Below are positions 42,531 to 50,962 of a DNA stretch of 64,000 bases, in pieces. The position numbers and the translations under genes were made by a program. This stretch comes from an uncultured Lachnospiraceae bacterium (GTDB lineage Bacteria > Bacillota > Clostridia > Lachnospirales > Lachnospiraceae): contig CADCII010000009.1 in assembly GCA_902801515.1 (NCBI GenBank), forward strand, positions 44,062 to 108,061, given 5' to 3'. The notes below the pieces were generated by a model. It saw only the letters and a program-made list of their open reading frames with translations, did not search any database and was not told the DNA's origin. Position 1 is the stretch's first letter, and each line of letters opens with the position of its first letter.

Positions 42531-44105
42531 ATGACTGACACAAAGCGCGAACAGGAACGTGCGGAACTCTATAAATCAATCTGGGCTATCGCCAATGACC
42601 TTAGGGGCTCTGTTGACGGTTGGGACTTCAAGAACTATGTTCTGACAACCCTTTTCTACCGTTATATCAGTGAGAACCTGACCGAGTATATCAACAAGGG
42701 CGAGCGGGAAGCCGGCGATGCCGCCTTCGACTATACGCAGATGTCGGACGAGGATGCTGCAGGAGCGAGAGACGGACTGATTGAAGAGAAAGGTTTCTTT
42801 ATCCTTCCGTCTGAACTGTTCTGCAACGTGGTCGCCCGCACGAAGGATGACGACGATCTTAACGAAACCCTTGAAAAGGTGTTCCGCCATATTGAGGACT
42901 CCGCCATGGGTTCCGAGTCCGAGAAGGACTTCAAAGGACTGTTCTCAGATTTTGATGTGAACAGCAATAAGCTGGGCAGTACGGTCGCACAGAGGAACGA
43001 CAAACTGGTCAAACTGCTTAACGGGATCAACAGCATTGATTTCGGGATAAGCCATGATACCGCCATCGACGCCTTCGGCGACACATACGAATACCTCATG
43101 GGTATGTACGCCGCCAACGCCGGCAGATCTGGAGGTGAGTACTTCACGCCACAGGAGGTGTCTAAACTCCTTACGATGATTGGTTTGTCCGGACGCACGA
43201 GGATCAACAAGGTCTATGACCCCGCATGCGGATCTGGATCCCTGCTTCTCCAGAGTGCGAAGATTCTGGGAATGGACGGCGTGAAACAGGGATACTTCGG
43301 TCAGGAGATCAACATCACGACATTCAATCTCTGCCGTATTAACATGTTCCTGCATGAGATCAGCTACGACAAGTTCGATATCGCCCATGGGGATACCCTT
43401 GTCAATCCGCTGCACTGGGACGATGAGCCGTTCGATCTGATCGTCTCGAATCCCCCGTATTCCGTCCACTGGCCCGGTGATTCAGACCCCGTGCTTATCA
43501 ACGATGAAAGGTTCTCACCTGCTGGTGTACTGGCTCCGAAGAGCAAGGCCGACCTGGCGTTTGTCATGCATGCGCTTTCATGGCTCTCTCCTGAGGGAAC
43601 GGCGGCAATCGTCTGTTTCCCCGGTGTTCTTTACCGCGGTGGTGCCGAGCAGAAGATCCGCAGGTATCTGATCGACAACAATTACGTTGATGCTGTGATA
43701 CAGATGCCGGACAACCTTTTTTACGGAACCAGCATCTCAACCTGCCTGCTCATTCTGAGGCGTAACCGCCCGGATAACAGGGTGGCTTTCATTGATGCTT
43801 CCCGTGAGTGCGTGAAGATAACAAACGGAAACAAACTGACGGAAGAGAACATCCAGAAAATCTACGGATATTATATGAACCGTGAAGATGTGGAATACAC
43901 GGTCAACATGGTCAGTACGGATAAGGTCGGCGAAGAAAATTACAACCTTTCAGTGTCAACCTATGTTGAGAAGCAGGATACCCGTGAGAAGGTTGATATC
44001 GTAAAGCTGAACGCCGAGATCAAGGAAATCGTTGCCAGGGAACAGGTCCTGCGTGATGAAATTGACAAGATCATTGCTGAGATCGAGGGAGGGCAGACTG
44101 TATGA
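42531..44105 (+). CDS. hsdM: Type I restriction-modification DNA methyltransferase subunit
   Basis: 524 residues. The N-terminal helical HsdM domain (KSIWAIANDLRGSVDGWDFKNYVLTTLFYRYIS) is followed by a SAM-dependent N6-adenine methylase with motif I VYDPACGSGSLLLQ and motif IV NPPY (307-310). It methylates adenine in the recognition site as part of the HsdM2S or R2M2S complex. An ATGA overlap couples it to hsdS. Unlike the adjacent tns genes, the operon from hsdS on is clearly AT-richer, so the cargo has a different origin. Confidence 0.95.
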   Translation: MTDTKREQERAELYKSIWAIANDLRGSVDGWDFKNYVLTTLFYRYISENLTEYINKGEREAGDAAFDYTQMSDEDAAGARDGLIEEKGFFILPSELFCNVVARTKDDDDLNETLEKVFRHIEDSAMGSESEKDFKGLFSDFDVNSNKLGSTVAQRNDKLVKLLNGINSIDFGISHDTAIDAFGDTYEYLMGMYAANAGRSGGEYFTPQEVSKLLTMIGLSGRTRINKVYDPACGSGSLLLQSAKILGMDGVKQGYFGQEINITTFNLCRINMFLHEISYDKFDIAHGDTLVNPLHWDDEPFDLIVSNPPYSVHWPGDSDPVLINDERFSPAGVLAPKSKADLAFVMHALSWLSPEGTAAIVCFPGVLYRGGAEQKIRRYLIDNNYVDAVIQMPDNLFYGTSISTCLLILRRNRPDNRVAFIDASRECVKITNGNKLTEENIQKIYGYYMNREDVEYTVNMVSTDKVGEENYNLSVSTYVEKQDTREKVDIVKLNAEIKEIVAREQVLRDEIDKIIAEIEGGQTV

Positions 44106-45346
44106 CCAGGCTCGAAGAACTGATACAGGAACTGTGTCCTGACGGGGTGGAATTCAAGAAGTTTGGCGAAATTGCTACAATCTCAAGGGGTGGCAGTTTT
44201 CAGAAAAAGGATTTTACGGATACAGGTGTTCCGTGTATTCATTACGGACAGATATATACAAAGTATGGCTTATTTGTTGATGAAACAATCAGTTTTATTG
44301 ATCCAGCCATATCCATGAAGCAGAAATATGCTGTGAAGAATGATATTGTCATGGCTGTCACCAGTGAAAACATAGAAGACGTGTGCAAATGCGTTGCTTA
44401 CTTTGGAGATGAGCCCGCCGCTGTCAGCGGCCACACTGCCATTATTCATCATAATCAGGACGCAAAGTATCTTGTGTATTATCTTCATTCTTCTATGTTC
44501 TTCGCACAGAAAGAAAAACTGGCGCATGGAACGAAAGTTATAGAAGTAACGCCGGACAAACTGAACGCAGTTGAAGTCCCCGTACCTCCTCTGGAGGTAC
44601 AGCACGAAATTGTTCGCATACTGGATAGGTTCACATTGCTTCGGCAGGAACTTTTAAATCAGTTGTCAGCAGAACTTTCAGCTCGCAGAAAGCAGTATGA
44701 ATACTACAGAAATAAACTGCTCCCTTTTAGTCAGGAAGATGTTGAATGGAAAACTCTCGGAGAGATTTGTACGATTGTAAGAGGCGCATCACCCAGACCA
44801 ATAAAGAACTATGTTACAGATGATGCAGAAGGCGTAAATTGGATTAAAATTGGCGACGTTAAGCCTGGAGATAAATATATCACTTCTTGTGCAGAAAAAA
44901 TCACTAAAGAGGGTGCGAAGAAATCCAGAGTTGTCAAACCAGGAGATTTTATTCTTTCCAATTCAATGAGTTTTGGAAGACCATATATCCTGAATATTGA
45001 AGGCTGTATTCATGACGGATGGCTTTCTATAAGCGATTTTGATGAATATGTCACGCCCGATTATTTGTATCATATTCTTGTATCAAGTTACATTCAGGCT
45101 GTTATGGCACAAAGAGCGTCCTTTGGTGGAGCAGTCCAGAATCTTAATGCTGACATAGTGCGAGGAATTGAAATCCCGATTGTGAGCAAGGAAGAACAGA
45201 GTAAGATTGTAAAAATTCTTGATAACTTCTCTGTATTATGCACAAACATCTCCTCTGGTCTTCCTTCTGAAATCGAAGCCCGCACGAAACAGTACGAATA
45301 CTACAGAGACAAACTGCTGTCTTTCAAGAGAAAGGAGCTTCTCTGA
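44102..45346 (+). CDS. hsdS: Type I restriction-modification specificity subunit
   Basis: 414 residues with two target-recognition domains (about 10-190 and 210-390), each ending in a conserved coiled-coil stretch (LDRFTLLRQELLNQLSAELSARRKQYEYYRNKLL and the similar LDNFSVLCTNISSGLPSEIEARTKQYEYYRDKLL). This symmetric repeat defines HsdS and sets a bipartite target. It overlaps hsdM by ATGA and the next gene by TGATG. AT-rich codon use differs from hsdR. Confidence 0.93.
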   Translation: MTRLEELIQELCPDGVEFKKFGEIATISRGGSFQKKDFTDTGVPCIHYGQIYTKYGLFVDETISFIDPAISMKQKYAVKNDIVMAVTSENIEDVCKCVAYFGDEPAAVSGHTAIIHHNQDAKYLVYYLHSSMFFAQKEKLAHGTKVIEVTPDKLNAVEVPVPPLEVQHEIVRILDRFTLLRQELLNQLSAELSARRKQYEYYRNKLLPFSQEDVEWKTLGEICTIVRGASPRPIKNYVTDDAEGVNWIKIGDVKPGDKYITSCAEKITKEGAKKSRVVKPGDFILSNSMSFGRPYILNIEGCIHDGWLSISDFDEYVTPDYLYHILVSSYIQAVMAQRASFGGAVQNLNADIVRGIEIPIVSKEEQSKIVKILDNFSVLCTNISSGLPSEIEARTKQYEYYRDKLLSFKRKELL

Positions 45347-46272
45347 TGAAATTAGGACAGATGACAGAAGTCGACATTCGGACGATTTGGACTCATGAAC
45401 AGTATGATTTCTCAAGATGGCTTGCTTCTGAAGAGAATATTGCAGTTCTTGGAGATATGCTCAATCTGTCGTTGACTGATATTGAGACCGAGAAGTTTGT
45501 TGGGAGTTATCGTTGTGATATCATCTGTAAGGACGAGCTGACCGGAAAGAATGTCCTCATTGAAAACCAACTTGAAGATACAAACCATGAGCACCTTGGG
45601 AAAATAATCACATATGCATCGGGTCTTGATGCAAGTGTTATAGTCTGGATTGTGGCAAGTGCCAGAGAAGAACATGCCAGCGCTGTAGAGTGGTTAAATA
45701 AGCATACTGACGATGATGTAAGTTTCTTCCTGTTAGAAATCCATGCTTACACCATAGGAGATTCAAACCCTGCTCCCATGTTCAAAATAATAGAGCAGCC
45801 AAATGATTTTGAAAAGAATGTCAAAGCTATTGTAAAAAAAGGGAATATGAATGAGTCCCAGACAAAGCGCCTTGAATTCTGGACAATGTTCAATGACGTT
45901 GTTACAAAAAAAGGAAAGCCGTTTAACACACATAAGCCCAGCACAGACCACTGGTATACCGTTGCTGTCGGGTCTTCACGTTGCTATATTTCCATTGACC
46001 TTGTAAATAAAGAACATAGGATTCGAGTTGGTTTATGGATTCCGAAGGAAAAAGATTTATTCGATCATTTAGACAGTCATAGACAGGAAATCGAACGAGC
46101 ATCCGGGTTAGCGCTGGAGTGGAATAGGCTTGATGGAAAGAAAGCCTCAGCTATATATACTCATATCGAAGGATTGAATTTCAAAAAACAGGATAATTAT
46201 CCGGAACTAATGGATGAAACCATAAAAACAGTAGTTGCATTAAGAGACGCAATTAAACCGCATATTCTTTAA
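45346..46272 (+). CDS. DUF4268 nuclease-fold protein embedded in the type I operon
   Basis: 308 residues. The N-terminal half has a PD-(D/E)xK-like pattern: D58 (RCDIICKD), then E73 and Q75 (VLIENQLEDTNHEHLGKI), followed by TYASGLDASVIVWIV. The C-terminal half (WTMFNDVVTKKGKPFNTHKPSTDHWYTVAVG) is the DUF4268 domain. Such proteins often sit inside restriction loci and may be an additional nuclease or modulator of the complex; the role is not established. Its start overlaps the hsdS stop and hsdR follows 15 bases later, so the four genes are one operon. Confidence 0.82.
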   Translation: MKLGQMTEVDIRTIWTHEQYDFSRWLASEENIAVLGDMLNLSLTDIETEKFVGSYRCDIICKDELTGKNVLIENQLEDTNHEHLGKIITYASGLDASVIVWIVASAREEHASAVEWLNKHTDDDVSFFLLEIHAYTIGDSNPAPMFKIIEQPNDFEKNVKAIVKKGNMNESQTKRLEFWTMFNDVVTKKGKPFNTHKPSTDHWYTVAVGSSRCYISIDLVNKEHRIRVGLWIPKEKDLFDHLDSHRQEIERASGLALEWNRLDGKKASAIYTHIEGLNFKKQDNYPELMDETIKTVVALRDAIKPHIL

Positions 46273-46287
46273 TGCGAGGAATACTTC

Positions 46288-49200
46288 ATGTCACAGAGCA
46301 CTTACAACATTCTCGCTTCCACGGATGAAGCGACCGTAGTTTCAGAATACATTCCGTCAAAGTCCACTTCCGAGTCCTATCAGTCGGAAGCGGACCTTGA
46401 GAGGGAATTTGTCGCCCTGCTTACACGGCAGGGCTATGAGTATCTGCCCATACACTCGGAAGGCGACCTGATCGACAACCTGCGGCATCAGCTGGAACTG
46501 CTGAACGGCTACACGTTCAGCGACAGCGAATGGGAAAGGTTCTTCAGCACCGTCCTTGCGAACCCGAACGACGGCATCGTCGAGAAGACACGCATGATCC
46601 AGCAGGACAACGTGCAGGTTCTTAAAAAGGATGACGGGACTACAAAGAACATCACCCTGATCGACAGGAAGCGTATCCACAACAACCGGCTTCAGGTCAT
46701 CAACCAGTACGTCAATGACGGCGGGAAGCATGACAATCGCTACGACGTCACCATTCTGGTGAACGGGTTTCCGATGGTGCATACCGAACTGAAACGCAGG
46801 GGTGTTGCCATAAGGGAGGCGTTCAACCAGATCAACCGTTATCAGAGGGACAGCTTCTGGGCACAGGCGGGGCTGTACGAGTACATACAGATCTTCGTCA
46901 TCAGCAACGGGACGCACACGAAGTATTATTCGAACACGACCCGCATCAGCCGCATCAAAGAGTCCGGCGGCGGAAAGGGTTCCGCTAAAAAGACCAGCAA
47001 TTCGTTTGAGTTTACCTCGTACTGGGCGGATGCGAACAACCGTATCATCCCCGACCTCATTGACTTCACGAAGACGTTCCTTGCGAAGCATACGGTACTG
47101 AACATCCTGACCAGGTTCTGCGTCTTCACGTCCGAAGAACTGCTCCTGGTGATGCGTCCGTATCAGATCACGGCCGTTGAACGCATGCTGAACAAGATCG
47201 CCATTGCGACGAACTATCACCATGAAGGCACGACGGAAGCGGGCGGGTACATCTGGCACACGACAGGTTCCGGCAAGACGCTGACCTCGTTCAAGGGCGC
47301 ACAGCTCGCGTCGGATCTTCCGTATATCGACAAGGTCCTGTTTGTCGTGGACCGCAAAGACCTGGACTACCAGACCATGAAGGAATACGACCGCTTTGAG
47401 AAAGGCGCGGCCGACGGCAATACCTCCACGAAGGTACTGGAATATCAGCTGTCTGACAGGGATAAGAACGGGAACCCGCATGAGTACAGGATCATCATAA
47501 CGACGATACAGAAACTGGCGAACTTCGTGTCGAAGAACAAGGGGCACAGGGTCGCGAACCAGCGTATCGTCATCATCTTCGACGAGTGCCACCGCAGCCA
47601 GTTCGGCGAGATGCACCATAAGATCACGAGGTTCTTCAAGAAGTATTATCTGTTCGGTTTTACCGGCACTCCAATCTTCGCCCAGAACGTGGGAAGGCAT
47701 GACAACCCGAGGGTTGCCACCACGCCGCAGCTCTTCGGCGGTCCCGTCAATCCGAAGACGGGAAAGCCCGGCGCCCCTCTCCATACATATACCATTGTGA
47801 ACGCGATCAATGACGAGAACGTCCTTCCGTTCCGCATCGATTACGTGGATACCATGCACATGAAGGACAGTGCGGACAAAAAGGTTGAGGCAATCAACCG
47901 CGAGTCCGCCCTTGCCGCGCCCGAAAGGATCCGCGAGGTCGTATCCTATGTGTTGGAGCATTATGATCAGAAGACGAAGCGTACATCCTCCTATGTGCTT
48001 AAGGGAAAGCACGTAAGCGGGTTTAACAGCATATTCGCCGCGCAGTCAATTCCAGTGTCGATTCAGTATTACCGTGAATTCAGAAAACAGATCGCGGAAA
48101 GAGGCATGGATCTGACCGTCGCAACGATCTACAGCTTTGCGGCGAACGAGGATACCGAGGCGATGGATGACATCCTCCCCGATGAAGAGTTCGAGACGGA
48201 CGGGATGGACGAGTCCAGCCGTGACGCTCTGGAAACCGCGATTATGGATTACAACCTGAAGTTTCACACGAACTTCGATACTTCCGCCGCGAAGTTCCAG
48301 AACTACTACAAAGACCTGTCCCAGAGGGTGAAGAACCGTGAGGTGGACATCCTGATCGTTGTCAATATGTTCCTTACGGGTTTTGACGCGACGACGCTCA
48401 ATACGCTCTGGGTGGACAAGAACCTGAAGATGCACGGACTTATCCAGGCTTTCTCCCGGACAAACCGTATCCTGAATTCGGTGAAGAACTATGGGAATAT
48501 CGTATGCTTCCGCAACCTGGAAGACCAGGTCAACGAGGCAATCGCGCTGTTCGGGGATGAGAACGCCAGCAGTATCGTTCTCCTGAAAGATTACGACTCT
48601 TATTACGAGGGGTACGAGGAGGACAGCGGAAAACACCACCTGGGCTACAGGGAGATAGTTGCGCTGCTGCAGGCGAAATTCCCCGTTGGGGTACCGATCG
48701 TCGGAGAGAAAGCCCAGAAGGATTTCATCGGGCTGTACAGTTCTCTTCTCCGGGTAATGAACATCCTGTCCGCATTTGACAGGTTCGAGGAGGAAAGGCT
48801 CCTGTCCGACAGGGACATGCAGGATTACCAGTCCGAGTACATCGATCTGTATGATAAGTTCCGCAGGTATGTGGAAAAAGAGGATATCAGCGATGACATC
48901 GTCTTTGAGATTGAACTCGTTAAACAGGTGGAAGTCAATATTGACTATATCCTCGCCCTTGTTCAGAAGTACCATGATGAGAACTGCCTTGACAAGGAAG
49001 CCGAGGCGGCGATCATGAAAGCGGTTGACTCTTCCATCCAGCTCCGTTCAAAGAAGGAACTGATCAGAGCGTTCCTGGACTCCATCAACATCAAGACGGA
49101 TGTAAACAAAGACTGGAAGGAGTTCGTACAGAGACAGAAGAAGGAAGACCTGGACAATATCATCAAAGACGAACGTCTGAAGCCGGAAGAAACGGAGCGG

Positions 49201-49371
49201 TATATCCGTGAGAGTTTCGAGGCGGGATCCCTGAAAACGAACGGCACGGCCGTCGATGACATCATGCCCGCAGTAAGCCGTTTCGGTGGCGGGAACCGCG
49301 CGAAGAAGAAGCAGGGCATCATTGATAAGCTGAGAGCCTTCTTTGAGAAGTACATAGGTCTCGGAATATAA
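46288..49371 (+). CDS. hsdR: Type I restriction endonuclease subunit
   Basis: 1027 residues. An N-terminal restriction-nuclease domain (DNRYDVTILVNGFPMVHTELKRRG with D...ExK-like residues), then an SF2 translocase with TTGSGKTLTSF (about 326-333), DECHRS (about 431), and motif VI-like QAFSRTNRIL. HsdR moves DNA and cuts it at a distance when the site is unmethylated. Complete length and intact motifs suggest a working system. GAGGA precedes the ATG. A terminator follows at 49395-49425. Confidence 0.95.
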   Translation: MSQSTYNILASTDEATVVSEYIPSKSTSESYQSEADLEREFVALLTRQGYEYLPIHSEGDLIDNLRHQLELLNGYTFSDSEWERFFSTVLANPNDGIVEKTRMIQQDNVQVLKKDDGTTKNITLIDRKRIHNNRLQVINQYVNDGGKHDNRYDVTILVNGFPMVHTELKRRGVAIREAFNQINRYQRDSFWAQAGLYEYIQIFVISNGTHTKYYSNTTRISRIKESGGGKGSAKKTSNSFEFTSYWADANNRIIPDLIDFTKTFLAKHTVLNILTRFCVFTSEELLLVMRPYQITAVERMLNKIAIATNYHHEGTTEAGGYIWHTTGSGKTLTSFKGAQLASDLPYIDKVLFVVDRKDLDYQTMKEYDRFEKGAADGNTSTKVLEYQLSDRDKNGNPHEYRIIITTIQKLANFVSKNKGHRVANQRIVIIFDECHRSQFGEMHHKITRFFKKYYLFGFTGTPIFAQNVGRHDNPRVATTPQLFGGPVNPKTGKPGAPLHTYTIVNAINDENVLPFRIDYVDTMHMKDSADKKVEAINRESALAAPERIREVVSYVLEHYDQKTKRTSSYVLKGKHVSGFNSIFAAQSIPVSIQYYREFRKQIAERGMDLTVATIYSFAANEDTEAMDDILPDEEFETDGMDESSRDALETAIMDYNLKFHTNFDTSAAKFQNYYKDLSQRVKNREVDILIVVNMFLTGFDATTLNTLWVDKNLKMHGLIQAFSRTNRILNSVKNYGNIVCFRNLEDQVNEAIALFGDENASSIVLLKDYDSYYEGYEEDSGKHHLGYREIVALLQAKFPVGVPIVGEKAQKDFIGLYSSLLRVMNILSAFDRFEEERLLSDRDMQDYQSEYIDLYDKFRRYVEKEDISDDIVFEIELVKQVEVNIDYILALVQKYHDENCLDKEAEAAIMKAVDSSIQLRSKKELIRAFLDSINIKTDVNKDWKEFVQRQKKEDLDNIIKDERLKPEETERYIRESFEAGSLKTNGTAVDDIMPAVSRFGGGNRAKKKQGIIDKLRAFFEKYIGLGI

Positions 49372-49394
49372 ATACTTTCATCCTTCATAATGTC

Positions 49395-49425
49395 AGGAGC
49401 AGGCGGCAATGTCTGCTCCTTTATT
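49395..49425 (+). terminator. Terminator after hsdR
   Basis: AGGAGCAG / CTGCTCCT stem with a 10-base loop, followed by TTATT. Confidence 0.75.
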
Positions 49426-49471
49426 GCGTCCTGCATAAAATCCGTATATATATATTCGGAAAATGAATGTC

Positions 49472-49899
49472 GATGGGAAAAGATTAACAGCAAATCTGTT
49501 ATTGTTTTCCCATTTTGTAACGGGAATCGGGAAGATGGGAAAAGATTAACATTTTCTGACAATTCATCGAGTATTCAGACAAGATGTTATTGTTTTCCCA
49601 TTTTCCCCGAAAAACCGTCAAAATCGGGCTTTTTTCCTGTTACTTAATTTCCCATTTTGCCTCTGAAAACGGGGTGTCCAATCTGCTAATGTTTTCCCAT
49701 TTTCAGGCGGTTTCCGTCTGTTCGGAAAACAGGAACCCGCATGGCTGGCGGGTTTGCGGATCTCGATGGGAAAAGATTAACAGGTCCGTTCCTTCCTATA
49801 TAAGGGTGGGATGGGAAAAGATTAGCATTTCCGAAATCCGTTTTTTTTATCAAAATGGGAAATCATTAGCAGAATGGGAAGAAGATTAACAGATTGACA
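49472..49899. repeat. Transposon right end with ten TnsB-type sites
   Basis: Sites of the form GATGGGAAAAGATTAACAG lie at 49472-49490, 49534-49552, 49765-49783, 49810-49828, 49854-49872 and 49873-49892. Inverse copies (CTGTTATTGTTTTCCCATTTT) lie at 49496-49516, 49585-49604, 49637-49658 and 49683-49703. The four outermost all point the same way and end at the terminal ACA (49897-49899). The mixed orientation of the inner six is unusual. Confidence 0.88.
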
Positions 49900-49904
49900 G
49901 AGGT
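49900..49904. repeat. 5 bp target-site duplication, right copy
   Basis: GAGGT directly after the terminal ACA; identical to 30249-30253. Confidence 0.93.
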
Positions 49905-50041
49905 ATAGAATGTTCCGAAAACCGGAGACGAAAGTTGGCGCATGTATTTTATGTGAAACACCTCATAAAGAATAAGAGATATAGTAAGTTGCATAGAGCA
50001 GTATACAATTTGTCCTGAATTCTGACAATTCCAGTCAACGT

Positions 50042-50083
50042 CCGGCCTGAAAATGCGTTTATCCGGCCGGAAAATGCGTGTAC
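50042..50083. repeat. Tandem 21 bp repeat in the right flank
   Basis: CCGGCCTGAAAATGCGTTTAT followed directly by a copy differing at three positions (50063-50083). It lies in the 49905-50194 stretch, which shows no gene. Such tandem repeats occur at the ends of some IS21-type elements, but no transposase is nearby. Confidence 0.55.
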
Positions 50084-50194
50084 CCCGCTGGGTCGGAAGG
50101 ACATAATATTGACCGGCAGAGGGACGCCATAACGACCGCACAGGATTTATTGAGAAATCTTGTCAAAAAAAACGGCGCATTTTTACGCCAGCCA

Positions 50195-50226
50195 TAAAAA
50201 AATGACCCGTCACAAGGACGGGTCAT
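50195..50226 (-). terminator. Terminator after the ferredoxin gene
   Basis: ATGACCCGTC / GACGGGTCAT stem with a 5-base loop and TTTTTTT on the minus strand. Confidence 0.9.
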
Positions 50227-50254
50227 CGTTGTTATTGAGAAATAAACTCAATTA

Positions 50255-50425
50255 TCACGGAGCTTCGATTGCTCCTGTCGGACATGCATCTGCGCAGGAT
50301 CCGCACTCAAGGCAAGCATCTGCGTCGATAACATACTTTCCATCGCCTTCGCTGATAGCGCCAACCGGGCACTCTTCTGCACAGGTTCCGCAAGCAACGC
50401 ATTCATCGCTAATCGTATATGCCAT
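50255..50425 (-). CDS. 2[4Fe-4S] ferredoxin
   Basis: 56 residues (MAYTISDECVACGTCAEECP, then ACLECGSCADACPTGAIEAP). The two CxxCxxCxxxCP clusters each bind a [4Fe-4S] cube, as in clostridial ferredoxins that carry low-potential electrons for pyruvate:ferredoxin oxidoreductase and hydrogenases. GAGGAGG lies upstream. It is monocistronic with its own terminator. The gene's 3' end faces the transposon, 356 bases from the element. Confidence 0.95.
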   Translation of the reverse strand: MAYTISDECVACGTCAEECPVGAISEGDGKYVIDADACLECGSCADACPTGAIEAP

Positions 50426-50621
50426 TATCAGTTCCTCCTCTTAATTATTGATGATTCTTTATGCTGCATACATAACACTTTTACTCCCCTTAGGGGCTCG
50501 TCCACATAATAATACAGCAGATACAGACAGTACAAGATAATTTTAGACAGATGCCGCGAACCCAAGTTTGACGGAAAAAACGCACGTTGAGCAGAGATAA
50601 ATTAAATTGTGCAAAATGTAC

Positions 50622-50650
50622 TTGCGCTGTGCGTGAGGGCGGTATATAAT
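50622..50650 (+). promoter_or_regulatory. Promoter for the DUF1858 gene
   Basis: TTGCGC (50622-50627), 17 bases, TATAAT (50645-50650), 40 bases before the ATG. Confidence 0.7.
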
Positions 50651-50689
50651 GCCTTCAGACTCATTTTAAACAATACGGAGGAGACTATT

Positions 50690-50896
50690 ATGGTTGAAAT
50701 CACAAAAGATATGACGATCGGTGAGATCCTTGGAATCGACTACAGCCTTGCAGGCGTACTTATGAGCGGCGGAATGCATTGTGTAGGCTGCCCGTCTTCA
50801 CAGGCTGAGACCCTTGAAGAGGCTGCGATGGTCCACGGTATCGATGCGGATCTTCTGCTTATGAAGCTGAATACCTACCTTCAGGAAAAAGCCTGA
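50690..50896 (+). CDS. DUF1858 domain protein
   Basis: 68 residues from the ATG at 50690, preceded by [45 protein letters not shown] has the DUF1858 pattern with CVGC. Members are small helical proteins often fused to or paired with hybrid-cluster or ScdA-like iron repair proteins, with a redox or metal-binding role proposed. The CxxC can bind metal or form a disulfide. Monocistronic. Confidence 0.88.
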   Translation: MVEITKDMTIGEILGIDYSLAGVLMSGGMHCVGCPSSQAETLEEAAMVHGIDADLLLMKLNTYLQEKA

Positions 50897-50929
50897 GATC
50901 AGAAGACTGTGAATGGACGATAAGAACCA

Positions 50930-50962
50930 AAGACCGGCAGTGCAGTGATGCGCCGCCGGTCT
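50930..50962. terminator. Hairpin between DUF1858 and holB
   Basis: AAGACCGGC / GCCGGTCTT 9 bp stem with a 15-base loop, touching the holB stop. The U-tracts are weak on both strands. Confidence 0.55.

Larger units (their letters stand above)
30254..49899. mobile_element. Complete Tn7-like transposon, 19,646 bp
   Basis: The ends are inverted: TGTATATCTGTTATT at 30254 and TGTCAATCTGTTAAT on the minus strand from 49899 (19 of the first 27 bases agree, with CCCATT at the same offset). An exact GAGGT duplication flanks both. Multiple internal sites of the form GATGGGAAAAGATTAACAG (3 left, 10 right) are the expected TnsB-binding arrays. It encodes TnsA, TnsB, TnsC and two TniQ proteins. Cargo: a nuclease-like protein, an HTH protein, a two-gene unknown operon, an orphan CRISPR mini-array and a type I restriction-modification system. 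Complete genes and an intact duplication suggest a recent, potentially active element. Confidence 0.95.

Noticed and set aside
46357-48012. A 551-codon minus-strand open frame inside hsdR.
   Set aside because: Shadow of the well-supported hsdR; no motif and no start signal.
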